From: Phycisphaerae bacterium
GTDB taxonomy: Bacteria; Planctomycetota; Phycisphaerae; Phycisphaerales; SM1A02
Length of the DNA: 6,016 nt
Assembly (NCBI GenBank): GCA_002862325.1
Contig: PKCT01000281.1
Span: 1 to 6,016 of the forward strand
Direction of reading: 5' to 3'
The position numbers and the translations under genes are program-made. This document shows positions 1-4,628 of this stretch, piece by piece (the stretch's first letter is position 1; the number at the start of each line of letters is the position of its first letter). A model generated the notes under the pieces. The model saw only the letters and a program-made list of their open reading frames with translations. It did no database searches and was not told the DNA's origin.

Positions 1-48
1 CCAGCACGCTGCGAATAGTTCGGCCAGCTTGTTCTTCTCTTCGGTCAT
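1..48 (-). CDS. Partial gene, N-terminus only (16 codons)
   Basis: Reading leftwards from an ATG at 48-46, the sequence encodes MTEEKNKLAELFAACW and then leaves the window with no stop. The start is well supported: AGGAG (61-57) lies 8 bases before the ATG, and a sigma70-like promoter lies behind it. The fragment is a charged, amphipathic helix-like N-terminus with no signal peptide, so the product is probably cytoplasmic. The opening is reminiscent of NHLP-type (nitrile-hydratase-like) leader peptides, which begin with a short acidic/lysine stretch followed by a helix ending in A-x-W, but 16 residues cannot decide this and many unrelated proteins begin the same way. The coding assignment is fairly sure from the initiation signals; the function is unknown. 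Confidence 0.6.
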   Translation of the reverse strand, partial: MTEEKNKLAELFAACW

Positions 49-56
49 TGGTGTTT

Positions 57-61
57 CTCCT
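57..61 (-). promoter_or_regulatory. Shine-Dalgarno site of the left-edge gene
   Basis: On the minus strand AGGAG stands 8 bases before the ATG at 48. It fixes the start of the partial gene. It partly overlaps the hairpin-forming palindrome at 60-75. Confidence 0.65.
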
Positions 62-75
62 GGGGTGTCCCCCAG
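60..75. repeat. Perfect 6-bp inverted repeat, possible operator or leader hairpin
   Basis: CTGGGG (60-65) and CCCCAG (70-75) form a perfect 6-bp stem with a 4-base loop. The element touches the candidate -10 box on one side and the SD site on the other, so as DNA it could be an operator. As RNA it would be complete only if transcription began upstream of the predicted start. No poly-T tract follows on either strand, which argues against a terminator. Function is inferred from position only. Confidence 0.3.
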
Positions 76-102
76 CCTACCCAGCGGCGGGGTGACGATC
101 AA
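74..102 (-). promoter_or_regulatory. Candidate sigma70-type promoter for the left-edge gene
   Basis: On the minus strand TTGATC (102-97) and TAGGCT (79-74) are separated by exactly 17 bases. They match the consensus boxes at 4 of 6 and 3 of 6 positions. The predicted transcript would start near 68, giving a leader of about 20 bases that contains the SD site. The match is moderate; the correct spacing and placement before a gene with a strong SD are the main support. Confidence 0.35.
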
Positions 103-226
103 TCGTTATTCAGCGCGCTGTCTTCACGCCCTTGGCTGGATCCTGGGGAACCGCAGGCGTGTCATCCATCCACCAGCGGCACGAGACTCCTCTCTTTTCC
201 CCGTTAGGGAGATCCGGCGGACTCGG

Positions 227-736
227 TCAACGACCTCGCGGCAACGAATCGATGATCTCCTTGAAGCGTCGATCCGAGATCTCCTTGAGGAGCACGACCA
301 CGGCTTCCGTACGCTCGGGAAGGCGACGCCCATCCGCCTGCACCCGGAACGTCCGCCGCCCTCCCGACCAGTTCATCTCCACCGAGAGCGACCTCGGGCC
401 GTCACCGATCGATTCCGGGGGAGGCGAGGCGAGCCATCCGGCGTCCTCGATCGCCTTCACGATGCGCCTCATCGTCTGCTGGTCGAGTGGCTGCGATGAC
501 TCCGGCGTCTTGGTGACCGCAGCAAACCCACCGGCAAAGGACAGCTCGTCCCCCTCGACGAGGTAGTAGGCGAACCGGCCATCGGCATCGTCCTCATCGA
601 GCACGCCGATGCGGGTGAAGCCCTGTGAAGACCGAGACGTCGGAGGGGGCGAGGCACATGAGACGAGTGTGACCAACATGCCCAACACCAGACCCACCGA
701 ACGCCATCGAGCCCCTGCCGAACCCATCGCGTACAT
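227..736 (-). CDS. Small predicted outer-membrane lipoprotein
   Basis: The product is 169 residues. Residues 1-27 form a type II signal peptide: a basic N-region (R10, R12), a hydrophobic stretch VGLVLGMLVTLVS, and the lipobox LVSC with C27 as the lipidated residue. Ala at +2 does not retain it at the inner membrane. The mature part has a Ser/Pro-rich linker and then about 130 soluble residues without a family I recognise. The predicted pattern is mostly strands with two helices (roughly 83-95 and 144-165) and a central D-G-P-R-S-L-S-V stretch. I chose the ATG at 736 because it overlaps the stop of the upstream lipoprotein gene as TGATG, implying translational coupling; a GTG one codon earlier and an ATG three codons later are alternatives. 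It probably shares an mRNA and perhaps ancestry with its upstream neighbour. Function unknown. Confidence 0.8.
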   Translation of the reverse strand: MYAMGSAGARWRSVGLVLGMLVTLVSCASPPPTSRSSQGFTRIGVLDEDDADGRFAYYLVEGDELSFAGGFAAVTKTPESSQPLDQQTMRRIVKAIEDAGWLASPPPESIGDGPRSLSVEMNWSGGRRTFRVQADGRRLPERTEAVVVLLKEISDRRFKEIIDSLPRGR

Positions 737-1440
737 CACGACGTCCCACCGGTTGCGGCCTTGCGGCGATATCGAGACCAGGGATCGGGACCGAAGTCGT
801 AGCGTTCCGGGTAGCGGATCACATCATCGGTCGTGGTGTCGGACGCCCACGCCATGGCGGCGAGTGCGCGAAACATGGCTCGAATGTTGTCCTGCTCCAG
901 GGACACTGCGCGTTCGGGCGTGATGGGTCCACCCTCGAGATCGATCCGATCCATGACGATCCAGTCTCGACCATCACGTTGGAATTCGAGGATCCAGACG
1001 ATCTCCCACGGACCGGCGGTGACCAGTGCGGGGTTGCCTTGCAGATTTCCGGCGGAAGGGTCTCCGAGACCGAGCTGATCGGCACGCTTCCAAAGTCCCG
1101 CCAACTGGTTCCGCCGAAGATGTCGAGTGAGTCCAGGCCGATCCCCGATCGTCAGGGATGGGCCGACCTCGGCCCTCAAGGTGCCATCGGGAAGAACGAT
1201 CGCCCGCGAATTCCGCAGATGCACCGGCCAGTCCCCTCCCTCGGCGTCCATGCGGTGGGCGAGCTTGTCGCCGACGACGACCGCCGCCGCGATCACGACG
1301 TCCTCGGGGATGGCGTCGCCGGTCTGGCCCGGGGTGTCGACGGGTGTCGTACCGCAGCCAACCAGCGCGGCCGCCAACAGGACGACTCCACCGATCAGTA
1401 CCGCGGGGCGCAGGGTGAAGAGCTGGAGTGCTTGGGCCAT
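736..1440 (-). CDS. Predicted lipoprotein, first gene of a two-lipoprotein operon
   Basis: The product is 234 residues. The N-terminus is a lipoprotein signal: R11, a hydrophobic stretch AVLIGGVVLLAAALVG, and the lipobox LVGC with C29 followed by Gly, consistent with outer-membrane sorting. A Thr/Pro/Asp-rich linker follows (about 30-42), then a soluble domain with no signature I recognise. Visible landmarks are the strand-like PDGTLRAEV and PWEIVWILEFQRDGRDWIVMDRI stretches (split by charged turns) and a helix around EQDNIRAMFRALAAMAW. The C-terminus is rich in Arg, Tyr and Trp. The reading frame stays open far upstream, antisense to pheT, but the ATG at 1440 is chosen because the signal peptide begins there and a TATCTT box lies 6 bases before it. 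The stop overlaps the ATG of the next lipoprotein gene. It is likely attached to the periplasmic face of the outer membrane; role unknown. Confidence 0.85.
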   Translation of the reverse strand: MAQALQLFTLRPAVLIGGVVLLAAALVGCGTTPVDTPGQTGDAIPEDVVIAAAVVVGDKLAHRMDAEGGDWPVHLRNSRAIVLPDGTLRAEVGPSLTIGDRPGLTRHLRRNQLAGLWKRADQLGLGDPSAGNLQGNPALVTAGPWEIVWILEFQRDGRDWIVMDRIDLEGGPITPERAVSLEQDNIRAMFRALAAMAWASDTTTDDVIRYPERYDFGPDPWSRYRRKAATGGTS

Positions 1441-1446
1441 GGGTCC

Positions 1447-1452
1447 AAGATA
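1447..1452 (-). promoter_or_regulatory. Candidate -10 box of the lipoprotein operon
   Basis: On the minus strand TATCTT ends 6 bases before the ATG at 1440. If used, transcription would begin at or next to the start codon, giving a leaderless mRNA. No SD-like sequence is present and no good -35 box lies at 16-18 bases, so support is the -10 match and its position only. Confidence 0.35.
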
Positions 1453-1485
1453 GCACGAGCACCACCGTCGATGCGGTCGAGCGGG

Positions 1486-1491
1486 TACCCT
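1486..1491 (+). promoter_or_regulatory. Candidate -10 box of pheT
   Basis: TACCCT, preceded by GG, ends 9 bases before the pheT ATG in the 60-base divergent gap. It fits TAnnnT but has no matching -35 box. A start about 7 bases downstream would leave a leader of only 2-3 bases, and indeed no SD is visible before pheT. The pheT leader in this gap is too short to hold a T-box or a Phe-attenuator. Confidence 0.3.
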
Positions 1492-1500
1492 GCGCTGATC

Positions 1501-3561
1501 ATGAAGACGAGTGTCACCTGGCTGAACGACTACCTCGATCCCCCCTTGTCCGCCCGACAGCAGGCCGACCTGTTGACCGATGCCGGATTCCCGTTCGACG
1601 GCGGTGATGTGGCCGAGAACGGCGAGCCGTGGCAGGAGATCGAGACCACCAGCAATCGGGGCGACTGCCTCTGCCACCTCGGTCTTGCGAGGGAGGCGGC
1701 ACTCCTCGGTGGATCGACGCTCGTGCCGCCGAAGACCGATCTGCCGACCGGCCAGGAATCGGTCGGCACCCGGGTGACGGTCACCAATCGAATGCCCGAC
1801 CGATGCCCGCGATACACCGCGCGGGTCGTGGAAGGCGTCCAGGTCAAGGAGAGTCCGGAGTGGCTGCGACGCCGACTCGAGGCGATCGGCCTCGTGCCGC
1901 GCAACAACCTCGTCGACGCCACCAACTTCGTTCTCTTCGAGTACGGCCAGCCCACCCACGTCTTCGATCTCGACCGGCTCGAGGGCTCTGAGATCGTGAT
2001 TCGCCCGGCGGAGCCGGGCGAGACGTTCCTTCCGATCGGAGAGGGTGCGATCTCCATCGAGCTCGACGCCGACGATCTGGTCATCGCCGACGCCGCGCGA
2101 CCGGTCGCCCTCGCGGGCGTCAAGGGAGGCGCGGAGTCCTCCGTCAACTCCGGAACCACCCGCATCCTGATCGAAGCGGCCACCTTCGATCCGGTGGCCG
2201 TTCGAAACACCAGTCGTCGGCACCAGATCGACAGCGACTCGTCGTATCGATTCGAACGCGGCGTGCACCCCGCCGACATCGACGAGGCCGCGGACCGACT
2301 CACCGGGCTGATCCTGGAGATCGCCGGTGGCCGACTGTGCGAAGGCATGATCTCCGAAGGTGGCAAGGTCGAAGCGACCCGAAAGGTGTCCATACGACCG
2401 AGCCGATGCCGTCGAGTACTCGGGATCGACATCGATGATCAGGAGATCGAACGTCTCCTCACCGGCCTTGAACTCTCCCCGAACCGAGTCGACGACGCCC
2501 TCGAATGCGTGATCCCCCCAAGGAGGCTGGACCTCGAACGAGAGGTGGATCTCATCGAGGAGATCGCGCGAACGCACGGACTCGAACGACTCCCGGTCGA
2601 GGAGACGATCAGGATCCGCGCGGTCCCGCCGCGACCGGTCGACCAGGCGCTCACCGGAATCCGAACGCTTCTGGTCGGACTTGGATTCCACGAGACCGTG
2701 ACCCACACCCTGATCGGCCGGACGACGGCGTCGCCGTTCGTCGCGGACGATCGGCAAACGCTGGATGTGGATGACGAACGAGCGTCGGCCGAACCGACGC
2801 TTCGACCGTCGGTCGTCCCCAGCCTGCTCCGCGTCGCACGGCACAATCACGATCTCGGCAACGCCGACCTGCGACTCTTCGAAACCGCGTCGATCTTCGA
2901 TCGGGGCGAGGACTCCCACCGAGAACGTCGAAGCCTAGGCCTCTACGTCGATCCACCGACGGTGCATCGAGGCTCCGACCGGGTGGCCGCCGGACAGGCC
3001 GCGATCGACGTTCTGAGGACGACGATCGATCGGATCGCGACCTTCGTCGGCGTGGAGTCGGTCACCACCACCCCCACGAGCGCTGCGGGACTCGCGCCCG
3101 CCGCCCACATCGACTTCGATGGGGTCGAGGTCGGATACATGGGTGTGGTCGATGCATCGACCGGCAAGGCTCAGGGCCATGAGGACCCCGTGGCGGTGGC
3201 GAGCCTCGAGCTCGCGCCCGACGGACTCGCCCACCGCCTCGACGCCTGGCCCGGAGACGTCATGGCTCGCCCGCTCCCCGCGTTCCCATCGATCGACCGC
3301 GACCTCACGGTCGTCATCGACGAAGAGGTTCCGTGGGCATCGCTGGAGGCGGCGGTCTCCGATGCGAAGGCGACACAGCACGTGGCGACGAGCTTCGTGA
3401 CGGTCTTCCGCGGAGAACGCATCGCTCCCGGCAAGAAGGCGGTCACCCTTCGAGTCACGTTCCGAGCCGAGGATCGGACCCTGCGTCATGAGGAGGTCGA
3501 TCCCGGGATGGACGCGATCGCACAGGCGCTTCAGAGCCTCGGTGGCGAGATCCCGTCGTGA
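1501..3561 (+). CDS. pheT: Phenylalanyl-tRNA synthetase beta subunit, short form lacking the OB-fold tRNA-binding domain
   Basis: This is the beta chain of the alpha2-beta2 cytoplasmic enzyme that charges tRNA-Phe. The 686-residue product opens with MKTSVTWLNDYLDP, typical of PheT. Domains in order: a B1 segment (1-85) with TSNRGDCLCHLGLARE; B3/B4 editing domain (about 88-282) with DATN (139-142), QPTH (H153), IEAA (E225) and SDSSYRFERG (245-254); B5 (about 293-365) with the acidic set D344, D350, E353, E354; a catalytic-like core (about 380-580); and a C-terminal FDX-ACB anticodon-binding domain (about 592-685, FPSIDRDL). Usual bacterial PheT is near 800 residues. The missing 110 or so are the EMAP/OB-fold domain that should sit between GFPFDG (about 29-34) and the IETTSNRGD motif. 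In the editing pocket the E. coli Thr354 and Ala356 equivalents are both Ser (S245, S247), by my alignment. The frame is open 174 codons upstream, but that part lies antisense to a lipoprotein gene, so the ATG at 1501 is used. pheS is not adjacent. Confidence 0.97.
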   Translation: MKTSVTWLNDYLDPPLSARQQADLLTDAGFPFDGGDVAENGEPWQEIETTSNRGDCLCHLGLAREAALLGGSTLVPPKTDLPTGQESVGTRVTVTNRMPDRCPRYTARVVEGVQVKESPEWLRRRLEAIGLVPRNNLVDATNFVLFEYGQPTHVFDLDRLEGSEIVIRPAEPGETFLPIGEGAISIELDADDLVIADAARPVALAGVKGGAESSVNSGTTRILIEAATFDPVAVRNTSRRHQIDSDSSYRFERGVHPADIDEAADRLTGLILEIAGGRLCEGMISEGGKVEATRKVSIRPSRCRRVLGIDIDDQEIERLLTGLELSPNRVDDALECVIPPRRLDLEREVDLIEEIARTHGLERLPVEETIRIRAVPPRPVDQALTGIRTLLVGLGFHETVTHTLIGRTTASPFVADDRQTLDVDDERASAEPTLRPSVVPSLLRVARHNHDLGNADLRLFETASIFDRGEDSHRERRSLGLYVDPPTVHRGSDRVAAGQAAIDVLRTTIDRIATFVGVESVTTTPTSAAGLAPAAHIDFDGVEVGYMGVVDASTGKAQGHEDPVAVASLELAPDGLAHRLDAWPGDVMARPLPAFPSIDRDLTVVIDEEVPWASLEAAVSDAKATQHVATSFVTVFRGERIAPGKKAVTLRVTFRAEDRTLRHEEVDPGMDAIAQALQSLGGEIPS

Positions 3562-4211
3562 AGGATCCTGCATCCTCGTTCTCAGGGGCATCGCTCGGTG
3601 ACTTCACCGCGGCACTCGGTGAGAAGACGCCGGTGCCGGGCGGAGGGGCCGCTGCCGGCTCCGCACTCGCACACGGCGCTGCCCTGGGAGAGATGGTGCT
3701 CTCATTCAGCGCGGGGAAGAAGGCCTTCGCGGACCAGACCGCGCTCTTCGAGGAATCGATCGTCACGTTGAAGATCGTGCGAGTGCGGGCACTCGAGCTC
3801 GCCGACGAGGATGCACGAGGGTTCGCCGCCCTCTCGGCGACCTGGACGGCGACCCCCCCATGTCCCATCGCGGATCAGCTCAAGGCCATCCGGGTCGCGA
3901 TCACGCCTCCGATCCTGATCATCCAAAGCGCACACGAGGCGGCCGAGACCCTGGAGAGACTCGTCGGCCGCAGCAACCCCAGACTCGTGAGCGACCTGGC
4001 GATCGCCGCCGGCTTCGTCGCCCTCGCTGCCGAAGCCGCCGAATGGAACGTGAAGGTGAACCTCGATTCGATCCACACCCTGGTGGCCGATGGTGATCCC
4101 GCGGACGCGGACGCCAGGCGAAGCGGGGACATCGTGACGCGAACGAGATCGATCTGCGACCGAATCGTCGACGCCTGCCGAACGAACCCCACACGGACGA
4201 TCGTCGACTGA
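3558..4211 (+). CDS. FTCD_C-family cyclodeaminase/cyclohydrolase (probable folate enzyme)
   Basis: The product is 217 residues, the usual length of stand-alone members of the formiminotransferase-cyclodeaminase C-terminal family (PF04961). These include FchA, methenyl-tetrahydrofolate cyclohydrolase, and formimino-tetrahydrofolate cyclodeaminase. The family signature is clear: TPVPGGGAAAGSALAHGAALGEMV (starting at residue 24, with G28-G30) near the N-terminus, a long helix with DEDARGFAAL (83-92), NPRLVSDLAIAA (140-151) and WNVKVNL (163-169). No signal peptide or membrane segment is seen, and the family is all-helical and cytoplasmic. The start is GTG, whose last two bases begin the TGA stop of pheT (GTGA, 4-base overlap), so translation is probably coupled; there is no strong SD and no other plausible early start. 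Whether it is a cyclohydrolase, a cyclodeaminase or a divergent member cannot be told from sequence alone. No histidine-degradation genes are nearby, which favours one-carbon metabolism slightly. Confidence 0.88.
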   Translation: MKDPASSFSGASLGDFTAALGEKTPVPGGGAAAGSALAHGAALGEMVLSFSAGKKAFADQTALFEESIVTLKIVRVRALELADEDARGFAALSATWTATPPCPIADQLKAIRVAITPPILIIQSAHEAAETLERLVGRSNPRLVSDLAIAAGFVALAAEAAEWNVKVNLDSIHTLVADGDPADADARRSGDIVTRTRSICDRIVDACRTNPTRTIVD

Positions 4212-4232
4212 AGATCCGCCCGAAGGTATCGT
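4204..4232 (+). promoter_or_regulatory. Candidate promoter of the small Cys-rich gene
   Basis: TCGACT (4204-4209) and TATCGT (4227-4232) are separated by 17 bases, each matching its sigma70 box at 4 of 6 positions. The -35 box ends on the first base of the upstream gene's stop codon. The predicted start at about 4239-4240 is within 3 bases of the gene's first codons, so the mRNA would be leaderless or nearly so. No SD is present. This suggests the small gene can be expressed apart from pheT and the FTCD_C gene. Confidence 0.4.
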
Positions 4233-4241
4233 CCGGTCGTG

Positions 4242-4502
4242 ATGAGCGACCAAGACCGCATCGACATCGATGGACTGAATCCGACGCAACCGAAATCCGG
4301 GTCCCATGCCAAGGGGGGCGTGCATGGACCGAAGGACAAGAAGTTCCTCATGGTGTGGTTCAGATGTTGTCACGTGTATGGGAGACTGAGTCGGAACGGA
4401 CTCGGAACGCACTACGTCGGCCGCTGTCCACGCTGCGGAAGTCGAGTTTCCGCGCGAATCGGCGATGGTGGCACCGACCGCCGTATCTTCGAGGCCCGCT
4501 GA
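4242..4502 (+). CDS. Small Cys-rich protein, putative zinc ribbon
   Basis: The product is 86 residues. The first 35 are polar and Gly/Lys-rich (HAKGGVHGPKDKK) and probably disordered. The rest forms a compact domain: MVWFRCCHVYGRL with C42, C43 and H44, then a short turn (RNGLGTHYVG), then GRCPRCGSRV with C62 and C65, and a tail GDGGTDRRIFEA. Two Cys-containing knuckles about 20 residues apart, the second a classic CPxCG, are the pattern of a single zinc ribbon. From memory it resembles short, uncharacterised planctomycete proteins with the WFRCCHVYGR and GRCPRCG motifs; I cannot name a family. It has no signal peptide, so it is probably cytoplasmic. The ATG at 4242 is preferred to the in-frame GTG just before it at 4239. 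It follows the FTCD_C gene by 30 bases, and a good candidate promoter lies in that gap. Function unknown; nucleic-acid or protein binding is only a guess. Confidence 0.82.
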   Translation: MSDQDRIDIDGLNPTQPKSGSHAKGGVHGPKDKKFLMVWFRCCHVYGRLSRNGLGTHYVGRCPRCGSRVSARIGDGGTDRRIFEAR

Positions 4503-4506
4503 TTTT

Positions 4507-4558
4507 CTGGATAACGCCAGCTGGAGGGTTTCTCGAACTCTCTTGTAGCTTCCTCCAG
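4507..4558 (+). repeat. Nested inverted repeats downstream of the Cys-rich gene
   Basis: CTGG (4507-4510) pairs with CCAG (4517-4520), and immediately after it CTGGAGG (4521-4527) pairs perfectly with CCTCCAG (4552-4558) across a 24-base loop. CCAGCTGG at 4517-4524 is itself palindromic, so alternative folds are possible. No T-run follows the larger stem and the loop is long, so it is a weak candidate for a terminator. It could be a regulatory hairpin or a protein-binding site before the secreted redox gene. Confidence 0.35.
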
Positions 4559-4573
4559 AGCCGGAGTTACCAT
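4543..4573 (+). promoter_or_regulatory. Weak candidate promoter of the secreted redox gene
   Basis: TTGTAG (4543-4548) and TACCAT (4568-4573) are 19 bases apart, wider than ideal; each matches its consensus poorly to moderately. A start near 4580 would give a leader of about 50 bases including the SD at 4617-4620. It lies within the inverted-repeat region. Tentative. Confidence 0.22.
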
Positions 4574-4616
4574 AGGGATGCACACCGGGGGGTTTGCCGG
4601 ATCGTGCGTTCCAGAT

Positions 4617-4620
4617 GGAG
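4617..4620 (+). promoter_or_regulatory. Shine-Dalgarno site deciding the start at 4629
   Basis: GGAG lies 8 bases before the ATG at 4629. An in-frame ATG at 4578 has no comparable site and would put 17 extra residues ahead of the signal peptide, so 4629 is preferred. Confidence 0.6.
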
Positions 4621-4628
4621 ATCTGACG

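Noticed and set aside
49..226. Search for a terminator of the lipoprotein operon or a small RNA in this gap
   Set aside because: Apart from the 60-75 palindrome and the promoter-like boxes, no GC-rich stem followed by a T-run was found on either strand.
979..1500. Upstream extension of the pheT frame by 174 codons
   Set aside because: The extra residues match nothing in PheT and lie antisense to the lipoprotein gene. MKTSVTWLNDYLDP at 1501 is the normal PheT N-terminus.
1441..2919. Minus-strand reading frame open for 493 codons opposite pheT, continuous with the first lipoprotein
   Set aside because: It is antisense to a clearly conserved pheT and is low-complexity in charged residues. The real start is the signal-peptide Met at 1440. 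Open antisense frames are expected from GC-biased codon use.
4578..4628. Earlier in-frame ATG for the secreted protein at 4578
   Set aside because: It has no SD site and would place 17 residues before the signal peptide. The ATG at 4629 has GGAG 8 bases upstream.
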